64,000 bases of DNA from [Clostridium] celerecrescens 18A (GCF_002797975.1 NZ_PGET01000001.1:1116001-1180000), one strand, 5' to 3'. Counted from the stretch's first letter, positions 53,221 through 62,284 are shown. Notes: generated by a model from the sequence alone, not told the origin. Translations and numbers: made by a program.

Positions 53221-55539
53221 ATGGTGGATAAGACAATCACAATGCCAGTTATCGCCCTGCGAGGCATGACTGTTCTTCCCAAAATGATGCTGCATTTTGA
53301 TATCAGCCGGACAAAATCCATTGCAGCTGTGGAGAAGGCAATGGTGGGAGATCAGAAAGTATGTCTGGTTACCCAGAAGAATTCTGAGGAAGCTGACCCT
53401 GGAATCGAAGATTTGTATCAGATCGGTACAGTGGCTCTCATCAAGCAGCTGGTAAAGCTGCCGAATAATGTGATCCGTGTTATGGTGGAAGGTATGGAGC
53501 GGGCAGAGCTTTTGACTCTTGACAGCGAGGAGCCCATGCTCATAGGTGAAATTGAAAAAGCTCTGGAAGCAGATGATTCCATTGATTATATTACAAGAGA
53601 GGCTATGATTCAGATCATTCAGGAAAAGCTGGAGGAATACGGCAGGGAGAATCCCAGAGTCGCTAAAGAGGTACTTCCGGGTCTCATGGTGCTTAATGAC
53701 CTTGGCGAGCTTTTGGACCAGATTGCCGTACAGCTTTCCTGGGATTACCGGGTACGCCAGCAGGTGCTTGAAAGCGCTCTTTTAGAGGACCGGTATGCGC
53801 TGGTTGTTAATCAGCTGATGACGGAGATCGAGGTCACAAAGGTAAAACGGGAATTACAGTCCCATGTTAAGGAACGGATCGACAAGAACCAGAAAGATTA
53901 TATCTTAAGGGAGCAGCTTAAGGTGATCCGCGAGGAGCTTGGTGAGGACAACCCATTGTCCGATTCCGACGAATACTTAAAGAGACTGAAGGCATTAAAG
54001 GCTGATAAGGAGACCAAGGATAAGATACAGAAGGAGATTGAACGCTTTAAGGCGATGCCTGGAGGAAGTCAGGAAGCCAATGTGGTCCGTATGTACCTTG
54101 AGACGGTCCTGGAGCTTCCGTGGAAGAAGCTGTCAAAGGATGATAACAGCATCGCCCATGCAGAGGAGATCTTAAATGAGGATCATTATGGCCTTGAGAA
54201 GGTAAAGGAGCGGATTCTGGAATATTTAGCAGTCCGCGTCCTTACAAAAAAAGGATCCAGCCCTATCATCTGTCTGGTAGGACCTCCTGGAACAGGAAAG
54301 ACTTCCATTGCCAGATCGGTGGCAAAGGCTTTAAATAAGGAGTATGTAAGGATCAGTCTGGGAGGAATCCGGGATGAAGCAGAAATCCGTGGACATCGGA
54401 AAACCTACGTGGGTGCCATGCCTGGAAGGATTGTAGAGGCCTTAAGACAATCCGGAGTCAGCAATCCGTTAATGCTTCTAGATGAGATCGACAAGGTCAG
54501 TAGGGATTATAAGGGTGATACTTCTTCCGCTCTTTTAGAGGTTCTGGACAGCGAACAGAATGTGAAATTCCGGGATCATTATGTAGAGATTCCCATTGAT
54601 TTATCCAATGTGCTGTTTCTTGCAACGGCCAATACCACGACCACCATACCGGGGCCGCTTCTTGACCGTATGGAAGTAATTGAAGTAAATAGCTATACGG
54701 AGAATGAAAAATTCCATATTGCAAAGAATTACTTAGTGAGAAAGCAGCGGGAAAAAAATGGGCTTAAGCCAAGTCAGGTGGCCATATCGGACGAGGCTCT
54801 TGAAAAGATCATTCACCATTACACCAGAGAGGCCGGAGTCAGGAATTTAGAAAGGCGGATCGGGGCTGTTTTCAGAAAAGCTGCAAGAGAATTCCTGGAA
54901 GATGGGAAAAAGGCCATAGAGATAAATTCAAACGACCTGGAGAAGTATTTAGGTAAGGAAAAGGTACTCTTTGAGGATGTAAACGAGGAAGACCAGGTAG
55001 GAATCGTAAGAGGTCTTGCATGGACCAGCGTCGGCGGCAACACCCTTCAAATTGAAGTCAATGTCATGCCAGGGAAGGGAAGCCTTCAGATGACCGGACA
55101 AATGGGCGATGTCATGAAGGAATCCGCCCAGACTGCTTTAAGCTATGTCAGGTCGGTATGCCCGGAATATAAGGTAAAGGATGATTATTTTGAAAAACAC
55201 GATATCCACCTTCACATTCCGGAAGGTGCCGTGCCAAAGGATGGCCCATCGGCAGGAATCACCATGGCAACGGCTATGCTGTCTGCGGTCACAAAACGGA
55301 AGGTAAACGCCAAAGTGGCCATGACAGGGGAGATCACTCTTCGCGGCCGTGTTCTGCCTATCGGTGGCCTGAAAGAAAAAATTCTGGCTGCCCGTATGGC
55401 CCATGTGGAGAAAGTTCTTGTTCCTGACAGGAACCGCCCGGATATTGCAGAGCTGTCAGAGGAAATCATCGGAAATCTGGACATCATATATGTGAAGAAC
55501 ATGCCGGAGGTTTTAAAAGAAGCTTTCATCAAGGAATAG
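53221..55539 (+). CDS. lon: ATP-dependent protease Lon
   Basis: 772 residues from ATG 53221, which has AAAGGAG; the frame extends to 53164 without one. N-terminal substrate-binding domain, AAA+ module with Walker A GPPGTGKTS (about 355-363) and Walker B LMLLDEID, and C-terminal protease domain with the catalytic Ser in PKDGPSAG and Lys in GGLKEKILAA. It degrades misfolded and regulatory proteins in the cytoplasm. It follows clpX by 78 bases and precedes engB, the same order as in many Firmicutes. Confidence 0.97.
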   Translation: MVDKTITMPVIALRGMTVLPKMMLHFDISRTKSIAAVEKAMVGDQKVCLVTQKNSEEADPGIEDLYQIGTVALIKQLVKLPNNVIRVMVEGMERAELLTLDSEEPMLIGEIEKALEADDSIDYITREAMIQIIQEKLEEYGRENPRVAKEVLPGLMVLNDLGELLDQIAVQLSWDYRVRQQVLESALLEDRYALVVNQLMTEIEVTKVKRELQSHVKERIDKNQKDYILREQLKVIREELGEDNPLSDSDEYLKRLKALKADKETKDKIQKEIERFKAMPGGSQEANVVRMYLETVLELPWKKLSKDDNSIAHAEEILNEDHYGLEKVKERILEYLAVRVLTKKGSSPIICLVGPPGTGKTSIARSVAKALNKEYVRISLGGIRDEAEIRGHRKTYVGAMPGRIVEALRQSGVSNPLMLLDEIDKVSRDYKGDTSSALLEVLDSEQNVKFRDHYVEIPIDLSNVLFLATANTTTTIPGPLLDRMEVIEVNSYTENEKFHIAKNYLVRKQREKNGLKPSQVAISDEALEKIIHHYTREAGVRNLERRIGAVFRKAAREFLEDGKKAIEINSNDLEKYLGKEKVLFEDVNEEDQVGIVRGLAWTSVGGNTLQIEVNVMPGKGSLQMTGQMGDVMKESAQTALSYVRSVCPEYKVKDDYFEKHDIHLHIPEGAVPKDGPSAGITMATAMLSAVTKRKVNAKVAMTGEITLRGRVLPIGGLKEKILAARMAHVEKVLVPDRNRPDIAELSEEIIGNLDIIYVKNMPEVLKEAFIKE

Positions 55540-55548
55540 AAGCACAGG

Positions 55549-55738
55549 TATGCCCAAAAAGCATGGGCAGGAAAGAGGAAACACCCTTCGGGTATACCTT
55601 TATGCCCAAAAAGTATGGGCAGGAAAGAGGAAACACCCTTCGGGTATACCTTTATGCCCAAAAAGTATGGGCAGGAAAGAGGAAACACCCTTCGGGTATA
55701 CCTTTATGCCCAAAAAGTATGGGCAGGAAAGAGGAAAC
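55549..55738 (+). repeat. Tandem array of the 52-bp intergenic element before engB
   Basis: Three full units start at 55577, 55629 and 55681, with partial units before (from 55549) and after (55733). Each unit reads GGAAACACCCTTCGGGTATA, then CCTTTATGCCC, AAAAAGTAT, GGGCAGGAAAGA. Two small stems per unit: ACCC/GGGT and GCCC/GGGC. The units are virtually identical; only the first partial one has GCATGGGC. The array has no stop codon in the frame that runs into engB, so it is deceptively open. Confidence 0.97.
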
Positions 55739-55741
55739 CAT

Positions 55742-56341
55742 ATGATCATTAAATCAGTTGAGCTGGAGACTGTGTGTGGAATAACCAGCAAGCTTCCGGA
55801 GAATACAAAGCCGGAGTTTGCCTTTGCGGGCAAATCCAATGTGGGAAAATCTTCTCTCATAAACGCCCTGATGAACCGCAAATCCTTTGCCAGAACCTCG
55901 TCCCAGCCGGGGAAGACTCAGACCATTAATTTTTACAACATCAATGATGCTTTGTACTATGTGGATCTTCCAGGCTACGGCTATGCTAAGGTATCCCTGG
56001 AAGTGAAGGCAAAGTGGGGGAAAATGATAGAAAACTATCTTCATAAGTCCTCCATGCTCCGGTGCGTGTTTTTGCTGATCGATATCCGTCACGAACCATC
56101 GGAGAATGATAAGACCATGTATGATTGGGTCGTGCACAATGGCTATCATCCGATCATCATCGCCACCAAGCTGGACAAGATCAAGAGAAGCCAGGTGCAG
56201 AAATCGTTAAAAGTCCTTCGCACGGGGCTTGGGATCGGAAGCGATGTGACAGTGATTCCCTTTTCCGCTGAGACCAAGCAGGGCAGGGAAGAAATATGGG
56301 ACTTAATTTCAGAATCCGTAAATAGTCTTGACAAGGAGTAA
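55742..56341 (+). CDS. engB: Ribosome biogenesis GTPase EngB/YsxC
   Basis: 199 residues from ATG 55742. The longer open frame from 55550 is just the repeat array read through, and family proteins begin about here. P-loop GKSNVGKSS (about 29-37), switch region TSSQPGKTQTINFY, DLPGYGYA and TKLDK are all present. It is an essential GTPase in late 50S subunit assembly. The ribosome site AGAGGAAAC belongs to the last partial repeat unit. A consensus promoter for the next operon overlaps its last codons. Confidence 0.95.
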   Translation: MIIKSVELETVCGITSKLPENTKPEFAFAGKSNVGKSSLINALMNRKSFARTSSQPGKTQTINFYNINDALYYVDLPGYGYAKVSLEVKAKWGKMIENYLHKSSMLRCVFLLIDIRHEPSENDKTMYDWVVHNGYHPIIIATKLDKIKRSQVQKSLKVLRTGLGIGSDVTVIPFSAETKQGREEIWDLISESVNSLDKE

Positions 56342-56356
56342 AAATCTTTTTATAAT
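56328..56356 (+). promoter_or_regulatory. Consensus promoter of the amino-acid importer operon
   Basis: TTGACA (56328-56333), exactly 17 bases, TATAAT (56351-56356): a perfect housekeeping promoter whose -35 box overlaps the end of engB (stop 56339-56341). Confidence 0.9.
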
Positions 56357-56407
56357 GAACCTATTTATTACATAGAGTTCATTTTGGAGGAAGAGGAGAA
56401 AACAGTT

Positions 56408-57289
56408 ATGAAAAAGAAAATGAGAAAAATCGTATCAACTCTTATGGCAGCGACCCTGGCAGCATCCTTTCTGACTGCCTGCGGAGGCGGTAATGCCGCA
56501 ACAGGCACGTCTGCGGGAGCGGGCAAGGAAACAGGAGATAACAAGGTATTAAAGGTTGCCATGGAGTGCAGCTACGCACCTTATAACTGGACCCAGCCGA
56601 CAGATGCAGGCGGAGCCGTTCCAATTTCCGGAAGCTCTGATTTTGCTTATGGCTATGACGTCATGATGGCTAAAAAGATAGCAGAGGAACTGGGCTATGG
56701 ACTGGAGATCGTTAAGCTGGACTGGGATTCCCTTGTTCCTGCCGTTCAGTCCGGAAAGGTTGACTGTGTCATTGCCGGTCAGTCCGTTACTGCAGAACGT
56801 ATGCAGTCTGTTGATTTTACAGAACCTTACTACTATGCGACCATTGTGACCCTGGTGAAAGCCGGAGGCAAGTATGAGAATGCAAAGAGTGTTGCTGATT
56901 TTGCCGGGGCAACCGCTACTTCCCAGTTAAATACCATCTGGTATGATAACTGTCTGCCTCAGATTCCAAATGCAGACATTCAGCCTGCCCAGGAATCCGC
57001 ACCGGCCATGCTGGTATCTTTAAGCTCCGGAAGATGTGACCTGGTAGTAACAGACAAGCCTACCGGTCAGGCGGCGCTGGTTGCTTATCCTGACTTCAAG
57101 CTCCTTGATTTTACCGGAACAGAGGGTGAGTTTAAGGTTTCTGATGAAGATGTGAACATCGGTATTTCTTTGAAGAAGGGCAATACAGAATTAAAGGATG
57201 CCGTAAACGGAGTACTTGCCAAAATGAGCAAGGACGATTTTAACAAGATGATGGAAGAAGCAATTTCCGTTCAGCCATTATCCAAGTAA
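56408..57289 (+). CDS. Polar amino-acid ABC transporter substrate-binding lipoprotein
   Basis: 293 residues from ATG 56408, preceded by GGAGGAAGAGGAG; the TTG at 56384 lies upstream of that site. Signal peptide with lipobox LTACG (Cys about 24), Gly/Ala linker, then a family-3 solute-binding fold: KVAMECSYAPYNW, DVMMAKKIAEELGY, DCVIAGQSVTAERMQSVDFTEPYYYA. It captures a polar amino acid for the permease and ATPase that follow. The particular amino acid is not clear from sequence. Confidence 0.92.
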   Translation: MKKKMRKIVSTLMAATLAASFLTACGGGNAATGTSAGAGKETGDNKVLKVAMECSYAPYNWTQPTDAGGAVPISGSSDFAYGYDVMMAKKIAEELGYGLEIVKLDWDSLVPAVQSGKVDCVIAGQSVTAERMQSVDFTEPYYYATIVTLVKAGGKYENAKSVADFAGATATSQLNTIWYDNCLPQIPNADIQPAQESAPAMLVSLSSGRCDLVVTDKPTGQAALVAYPDFKLLDFTGTEGEFKVSDEDVNIGISLKKGNTELKDAVNGVLAKMSKDDFNKMMEEAISVQPLSK

Positions 57290-57323
57290 TCCAGGTAACA
57301 TACCTGAAAGTGTAGGTCGGATG

Positions 57324-57450
57324 CAGGAATGCAGGCATTCCTGTGCCTCACTCACTGCTTGCGGGAATAAAAAATAGAATCAGGGCTTGCAGGCACGGGA
57401 CAAGAGTGTTCTTATTTCGTGCCGTTTGTTCTGTTTTGACGAAGTACGAG
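57324..57450 (+). other. Stem-loops between binding protein and permease genes
   Basis: CAGGAATGC (57324-57332) pairs perfectly with GCATTCCTG (57335-57343), and GCACG further on can pair with CGTGC. There is no T run, so these more likely protect the upstream mRNA end than terminate. Confidence 0.55.
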
Positions 57451-57466
57451 AAGGAGAAGGTAGTAT

Positions 57467-58267
57467 ATGTCTTTGCCATCAGATTTTTTTGGAAGAATTG
57501 TATTTATACTGCAGCATTATGGCCCTTCCTTTTTAAATGGGGCGGGAAAGACTATGGCAATCGCCATTGTCGGCACATTCATCGGCTGCATCATTGGCTT
57601 TGCCGTAGGAATTATCCAGACGGTTCCGGTTTCAAAAAGTGACAATCCGATAAAACGGTTTTTATTAAAATTAATTAAATTTATTTTAAATGTTTATGTA
57701 GAGGTATTCCGCGGAACTCCTATGATGGTTCAGGCCATGTTTATATTTTATGGTTCTTCCGTACTGTTTGGCATTAATATGTCCATCGTTTTTGCTGCCT
57801 ATTTCATTGTATCCATTAATACAGGTGCTTATATGGCTGAGACTGTGAGAGGAGGAATCCTTTCCATTGATCAGGGACAGACCGAGGGCGCCAAGGCTAT
57901 CGGCATGACCCATTTTCAGACGATGGTCAATGTTATCATGCCCCAGGCACTGCGCAATATCATGCCTCAGATTGGCAATAACTTAATCATCAACATTAAG
58001 GATACCTGCGTGCTTTCTGTTATCGGCGTAGTGGAGTTGTTTTATGCCACAAAAGGCGTTGCAGGCGCGTACTATACCTATTTTGAAGCATTTGGCATCA
58101 CCATGATCATTTATTTCATCCTGACCTTTACCTGTTCCAGAATCCTTCGTTACTGGGAGAAGAAGATGGATGGTCCGGACAGCTACGATCTGGCGACCAC
58201 GGATACGCTGGCTTATACCAGCGGTATGGTCAAATTTCCAGATCCTAAAGAGAAGGAGGTTAAATAA
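57467..58267 (+). CDS. Polar amino-acid ABC transporter permease (HisM/GlnP type)
   Basis: 266 residues with about five membrane segments. The family signature is complete: YVEVFRGTPMMVQAMFIFYG (about 81-100), NTGAYMAETVRGGILSIDQGQTEGAKAIGM (EAA-type loop) and MPQALRNIMPQIGNN. AAGGAGAAGG precedes the ATG. It ends directly against the ATPase gene with no gap between stop and start codons. Confidence 0.94.
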   Translation: MSLPSDFFGRIVFILQHYGPSFLNGAGKTMAIAIVGTFIGCIIGFAVGIIQTVPVSKSDNPIKRFLLKLIKFILNVYVEVFRGTPMMVQAMFIFYGSSVLFGINMSIVFAAYFIVSINTGAYMAETVRGGILSIDQGQTEGAKAIGMTHFQTMVNVIMPQALRNIMPQIGNNLIINIKDTCVLSVIGVVELFYATKGVAGAYYTYFEAFGITMIIYFILTFTCSRILRYWEKKMDGPDSYDLATTDTLAYTSGMVKFPDPKEKEVK

Positions 58268-59011
58268 ATGACAGACGGAAAAGTTTTAGAGATTCATCAT
58301 TTGAGTAAAACCTTTGGAACGAATGTGGTGCTGCGGGACATTGATTTTTCTGTCAATGCCGGAGATGTGACCTGTATTATCGGAGCATCCGGTTCCGGAA
58401 AGTCAACGCTGCTTCGATGCATCAACCTGTTGGAAACTCCTACTACCGGCGAAATCCTGTACCATGATGTAGACATTACAGACCGGAAGATGAACGTTCC
58501 TTCTTACCGTACGAAGGTAGGTATGGTGTTCCAGAGCTTTAATTTATTCAATAACATGACTGTTTTGGAAAACTGTCTGGTAGGACAGGTAAAGGTGCTG
58601 AAAAAGGATAAGGAAGAAGCCAGAAAGAAGGCAATGATGTATCTGGAGAAGGTAGGTATGGCTCCTTACATCAATGCAAAGCCAAAGCAGCTTTCCGGCG
58701 GGCAGAAGCAGAGAGTGGCCATTGCAAGGGCCTTGGCAATGGAACCGGAGATCCTGCTGTTTGACGAGCCAACCTCTGCACTGGATCCCCAGATGGTAGG
58801 GGAAGTACTGGCAGTTATGAGAACTTTGGCAAAGGAAGGCCTTACCATGATCATCGTAACTCATGAAATGGCATTTGCCAGGGATGTGTCCAGCCGTGTG
58901 GTTTATATGGCAGGCGGCGTCATTGAAGAAGAAGGCGCTCCGGCTGATATTTTTGGGAATCCAAAGAAAAATTCAACTAAAGAGTTTTTAAACCGGTTTA
59001 TGCAGGGATAA
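58268..59011 (+). CDS. Polar amino-acid ABC transporter ATP-binding protein (GlnQ/HisP type)
   Basis: 247 residues. Walker [10 protein letters not shown] (about 38-46), Q-loop VFQSFNLF, signature [15 protein letters not shown], Walker [12 protein letters not shown] and the H-loop VTHEMAFA. It powers import with the preceding permease. The stop is followed at once by a strong bidirectional terminator, closing the three-gene operon. Confidence 0.95.
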   Translation: MTDGKVLEIHHLSKTFGTNVVLRDIDFSVNAGDVTCIIGASGSGKSTLLRCINLLETPTTGEILYHDVDITDRKMNVPSYRTKVGMVFQSFNLFNNMTVLENCLVGQVKVLKKDKEEARKKAMMYLEKVGMAPYINAKPKQLSGGQKQRVAIARALAMEPEILLFDEPTSALDPQMVGEVLAVMRTLAKEGLTMIIVTHEMAFARDVSSRVVYMAGGVIEEEGAPADIFGNPKKNSTKEFLNRFMQG

Positions 59012-59012
59012 G

Positions 59013-59053
59013 AAAAAGCTGATTCAGGATAATAAATCTGAATCAGCTTTTTT
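59013..59053. terminator. Bidirectional terminator between convergent genes
   Basis: AAAAAGCTGATTCAG (59013-59027) pairs with CTGAATCAGCTTTTT (59038-59052), with A and T runs on both sides, serving the ATPase gene and the leftward GNAT gene. Confidence 0.93.
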
Positions 59054-59054
59054 A

Positions 59055-60017
59055 TTAATTTAAGTGATGATTCTCTGACAAGATCCTTTCATCAATACGA
59101 CGCACAACGCCATGGGTATAAGCTGTAAAATATTTTGACCAGAAACTATATGCCGATGGATTGATGCTCTCAAAGTCTACACCCAGGTGGGTGTAACCCT
59201 CTGCCTTCAAGGTTTTTATCACCTCATCCAGCAGGCTTTGATATAATCCTTTGCCTCGATGCTCTTTAAGACAGAACGCACTGTTAATATGGCGGTAATT
59301 CGGATGTTCAGTTATAAAGGTTTCGCCAGATTCTGAAATTTTTAAATAAGCGCATATTTTACCCTGGTATAGAGACACAAAACACCGTTCATGATTATTT
59401 ATACACGTTTCACAAAAGGCATCCAATGGTTCCTGTACACGGTTCATGAAAGTTGGACTATTGTTAAAATGTTTGTTTAACATGAGTTCAAGCGGATATG
59501 CCAAAGCGTACTCGCTTGGTTGAAGTTCTATGAACTCGTATTCTTCACAAGTCCTGCAATCAAATGGCTCCATAGGGCGGATTGAATCAATGCAGCGAAG
59601 ACCAAAACCATATTTAAAAAACTGGTTTTGAGAAATTTCGTCATGTGCATATAAGCAAATACCATGACTGACTGCGCCTGCACGCACCCATTTGCGGGCA
59701 GCATCCTGATACATGGCCGCATAAATATTTGCTCTGTTCTTAAGGGTTGCCGCATTGGCCCACATGGGTGAAAACACACCCTTAACGTCAGTAGAGTGAA
59801 ACGCATTGTCAAAAGGCTTGATGCCGCATAAAAATCCAATCATTTCATCATCTTCAAATGCTGCAACACCCATACCGTTATCGGCAAAGCAGGTCAAATC
59901 AGGGAAGGCATCAACATATGGCAGAGCTGGCACCTGAGAAAGTTCTTCTTTGTAGCAGGCCAGTGCCAGTGCGTTTGCCTTTCTGATATGCTCCCTGGCA
60001 AAATCAACTATAATCAT
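59055..60017 (-). CDS. GNAT-family N-acetyltransferase
   Basis: 320 residues from ATG 60017 with AAAGAGGCG upstream; the open frame reaches 60236 but overlaps a neighbouring gene and has no homology-like start. The C-terminal GNAT core has the acetyl-CoA loop LKEHRGKGLYQSLLDEVI (Q/RxxGxG/A-type). The N-terminal half resembles a second, degenerate GNAT domain (GVAAFEDDEMIGFLCG). The substrate is unknown. It is co-oriented with the small membrane protein upstream (46-base gap). Confidence 0.82.
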   Translation of the reverse strand: MIIVDFAREHIRKANALALACYKEELSQVPALPYVDAFPDLTCFADNGMGVAAFEDDEMIGFLCGIKPFDNAFHSTDVKGVFSPMWANAATLKNRANIYAAMYQDAARKWVRAGAVSHGICLYAHDEISQNQFFKYGFGLRCIDSIRPMEPFDCRTCEEYEFIELQPSEYALAYPLELMLNKHFNNSPTFMNRVQEPLDAFCETCINNHERCFVSLYQGKICAYLKISESGETFITEHPNYRHINSAFCLKEHRGKGLYQSLLDEVIKTLKAEGYTHLGVDFESINPSAYSFWSKYFTAYTHGVVRRIDERILSENHHLN

Positions 60018-60063
60018 CGTTTCATTACGCCTCTTTTCGTTTATGGGTAATGAGCAAATTTTA

Positions 60064-60375
60064 TTAGGGCTCATCGGAAACCCGCTGTGGTTGAATCGTT
60101 TCCTTTTTAACCGGCTCTCCCTGGATGGGGACCGGCATTTCCTGTTTTTCTGGTATACACTTATGAACCGGCTTGGAAAAAAGATTTCGTATTTTGATCC
60201 TGATAAAGGTATTTGCTGCTTTGATAAAAACCACAAAAATAAAAACGGGCAGGATGACGGTTAAAATCAACCTTACCTTGAAATGTAACTTTTTTTTCTC
60301 TAATTGTTTCAAATGTAACTGATATTGCCCTTTTATCTTCGGAAATAATGTATTCTTTGTCTGAATTTTACTCAA
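60064..60375 (-). CDS. Small single-span membrane protein of unknown function
   Basis: 103 residues from TTG 60375, seven bases after AAGGGGGA. A basic, Lys/Gln-rich N-terminus (residues 1-35) leads into one hydrophobic segment (about 37-57, LILTVILPVFIFVVFIKAA) and a Pro/Glu-rich tail. I recognise no family. The frame is between two leftward genes and is not a shadow of either. Its reality rests on the ribosome site and membrane segment. Confidence 0.5.
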   Translation of the reverse strand: MSKIQTKNTLFPKIKGQYQLHLKQLEKKKLHFKVRLILTVILPVFIFVVFIKAANTFIRIKIRNLFSKPVHKCIPEKQEMPVPIQGEPVKKETIQPQRVSDEP

Positions 60376-60410
60376 AATAAATCCCCCTTATGTTTCTGCT
60401 AGATGAAATG

Positions 60411-60935
60411 TTAAGAGCCGCTCATCAGTGCTTTCATGGCAAATGCATATATTTCCTGACTCTTAGATTTCCAGTGGTCACACATGATTTCCGCCTGGTC
60501 CTTATCCGGGACAGACAGTTCCAGATTTATCAGGCAGTTTTTTCCTTCCCGGACCTGACAGTGGACGATGTAGTCATGGCTGGTGGATTTATAGAAATCA
60601 GCGGTTACACCCACCTCGTTGCGGAGACGGAACTTGTTCTCTTTTAAATATTCATCCATATCATTGATGATAGCCGGTGAAATCTTGCTGCCGAAAAAGG
60701 AAAGGGTTTCTTCCCCTTCCCTGGTGATTTCGTACCGGCTGCTGTTATGGTTGGTTTCCACATGAAGCAGTCTGGCCTCCAGCAGTTCATTCAATGCCTG
60801 ATTGAGCGTAAAATATGTGGTATATTCATGCTCCAGAAAAAAGTTTGACAGTTGTGCGCTTGTCAGGGGGAAATTAACCTGTTTAAGCATGTATAAAATC
60901 ATTAGTTTGTACAGGGTCATAGGTTCTGACAGCAT
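60411..60935 (-). CDS. DUF4364 family protein (winged-helix-like)
   Basis: 174 residues from ATG 60935 with an AAAGAGG site provided by an intergenic hairpin element; the frame continues to 61049 only because the element is open. The N-terminal half looks like a winged helix (LTSAQLSNFFLEHEYTTYFTLNQALNELLEARLL, then a wing SSRYEITREGEETL), as in PadR-like regulators. The rest is the DUF4364 domain common in Lachnospiraceae. DNA binding is inference. It lies downstream of the malic enzyme gene. Confidence 0.85.
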   Translation of the reverse strand: MLSEPMTLYKLMILYMLKQVNFPLTSAQLSNFFLEHEYTTYFTLNQALNELLEARLLHVETNHNSSRYEITREGEETLSFFGSKISPAIINDMDEYLKENKFRLRNEVGVTADFYKSTSHDYIVHCQVREGKNCLINLELSVPDKDQAEIMCDHWKSKSQEIYAFAMKALMSGS

Positions 60936-60940
60936 AGTTA

Positions 60941-60996
60941 CCTCTTTCCTGCCCGCGCTTTTTGGGCATTTTGGTATCCCTGTAAGGGGATACCTC
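60941..60996 (-). repeat. Intergenic hairpin element, leftward copy
   Basis: Read on the minus strand: GGAGGTATCCCCTTACAGGG, ATACCAAAATGCCC, AAAAAGCGC, GGGCAGGAAAGAGG, then the DUF4364 start. It has the same order and orientation relative to the gene as the rightward copies, and compensates its stem with GCGC. Confidence 0.8.
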
Positions 60997-61067
60997 CTTT
61001 GTCGCGCTTGCTGCGCCGTAAATTCTAGGATTGTGAAAGCCGCTTTCAACCAGATCCTTCATATTTT

Positions 61068-62222
61068 TTACTGCCGGATATACTCTTTGACCGCCTGGCT
61101 TACCACAGATGCAACACGGGGGTCAAAGGCCTCAGGCAGGATATTATTTTCGTTCAGTTCTGAAGGCGCTACAAGACCGGCGATAGCAGTTGCGGCTGCA
61201 AGCTTCATATCTTCCGTAATAGCGGTTGCCCTTCCCTCCAATGCACCTTTAAAGATACCGGGGAACACAACTACATTATTGACCTGGTTGGGGAAGTCAG
61301 ACCTTCCGGTTCCAACTACTTTTGCGCCGGCTGCTTTGGCGAGGTCAGGCATGATCTCAGGAACCGGGTTTGCCATGGCAAACAGAATGGCGTCCGGATT
61401 CATGGAAGCGACCATTTCTTCCGTAACGATTCCAGGGGCGGATACTCCTACGAAAATATCACTGCCTTTCATGGCATCTGCCAAGGAACCATGGGTTCCT
61501 TCCAGATTCGTCACATCCATCATCTTTTCCTGCATCCAGTTCAAGCCCTCCATGCCCTTTACCAGGATTCCCGCACGGTCACACATGGTGATATGAAGAA
61601 AGCCATAGGAGAGAAGAAGTTTTGTAATGGCAATTCCGGCGGAGCCTGCACCGTTTACAACTATTTTGCATTCCTCTTTTTTCTTCCCTGTCACTTTTAA
61701 GGCGTTTATAATGCCGGCAAGAACGACGATCGCCGTTCCGTGCTGGTCATCATGGAATACGGGGATGTCAAGAAGCTCTTTTAGCCGTTCTTCGATTTCA
61801 AAACAGCGGGGAGCGGAGATATCCTCCAGATTGATTCCGCCAAAAGCAGGCGCAATATTCACTACGGTCTTAATGATCTCTTCGGTGTCCTGGGTATCCA
61901 GACAGATCGGGATGGCATTAATTCCTCCAAACTCCTTAAAAAGCACCGCTTTTCCTTCCATAACAGGCATGGCGGCCAGAGGTCCGATGTTGCCAAGTCC
62001 AAGAACAGCACTTCCATCTGAAACGACTGCAATGGTGTTTGATTTGATTGTGTATAGGTAGGCAGCCTCAGGATCCCCTGCAATGACTTTGCAGGGTTCC
62101 GCTACGCCTGGGGTGTAGGCAAGGGCCAGATCCTCCCGGCTTTTTACCTTTGCTTTGGAAGTGATTTCCAGTTTTCCTTTCCATTCTTCATGAAGCAATA
62201 AAGCTTTTTCGTTGGTTGTCAT
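61068..62222 (-). CDS. Malic enzyme (oxaloacetate-decarboxylating malate dehydrogenase)
   Basis: 384 residues, the short bacterial NAD(P)-malic enzyme form without a phosphotransacetylase domain. LAYTPGVAEPCK (about 30-41, with catalytic Tyr), FKEFGGINAIPICLDT, the metal-binding HDDQHGTAIV and the nucleotide-binding GAGSAGIAITKLL are all present. It converts malate to pyruvate and CO2 with reduction of NAD(P)+. Its own promoter lies upstream at 62256-62284. A 15-bp palindrome follows before the DUF4364 gene. Confidence 0.95.
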   Translation of the reverse strand: MTTNEKALLLHEEWKGKLEITSKAKVKSREDLALAYTPGVAEPCKVIAGDPEAAYLYTIKSNTIAVVSDGSAVLGLGNIGPLAAMPVMEGKAVLFKEFGGINAIPICLDTQDTEEIIKTVVNIAPAFGGINLEDISAPRCFEIEERLKELLDIPVFHDDQHGTAIVVLAGIINALKVTGKKKEECKIVVNGAGSAGIAITKLLLSYGFLHITMCDRAGILVKGMEGLNWMQEKMMDVTNLEGTHGSLADAMKGSDIFVGVSAPGIVTEEMVASMNPDAILFAMANPVPEIMPDLAKAAGAKVVGTGRSDFPNQVNNVVVFPGIFKGALEGRATAITEDMKLAAATAIAGLVAPSELNENNILPEAFDPRVASVVSQAVKEYIRQ

Positions 62223-62255
62223 GATCGTTCGTCCTTTTTTTCACAGTTTTATTTT

Positions 62256-62284
62256 ATCATACCAATTTTAGGGTTTTAAATCAA
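62256..62284 (-). promoter_or_regulatory. Promoter of the malic enzyme gene
   Basis: On the minus strand TTGATT (62284-62279), 17 bases, TATGAT (62261-62256), 34 bases before the start codon. Confidence 0.65.

Noticed and set aside
55550..55741. N-terminal extension of EngB through the repeat array
   Set aside because: The residues come from a 52-bp repeat read in shifting frames; EngB homologues start at the ATG 55742, which has its own ribosome site.
59055..60236. 393-residue version of the GNAT protein
   Set aside because: The extra 73 residues overlap the small membrane protein gene in another frame and precede a good ribosome site for ATG 60017.
61034..61048. TGAAAGC-C-GCTTTCA as a CcpA (cre) operator
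   Set aside because: The palindrome is one base longer than the cre consensus and lies between the malic enzyme and DUF4364 genes, away from a promoter; kept only as a note.
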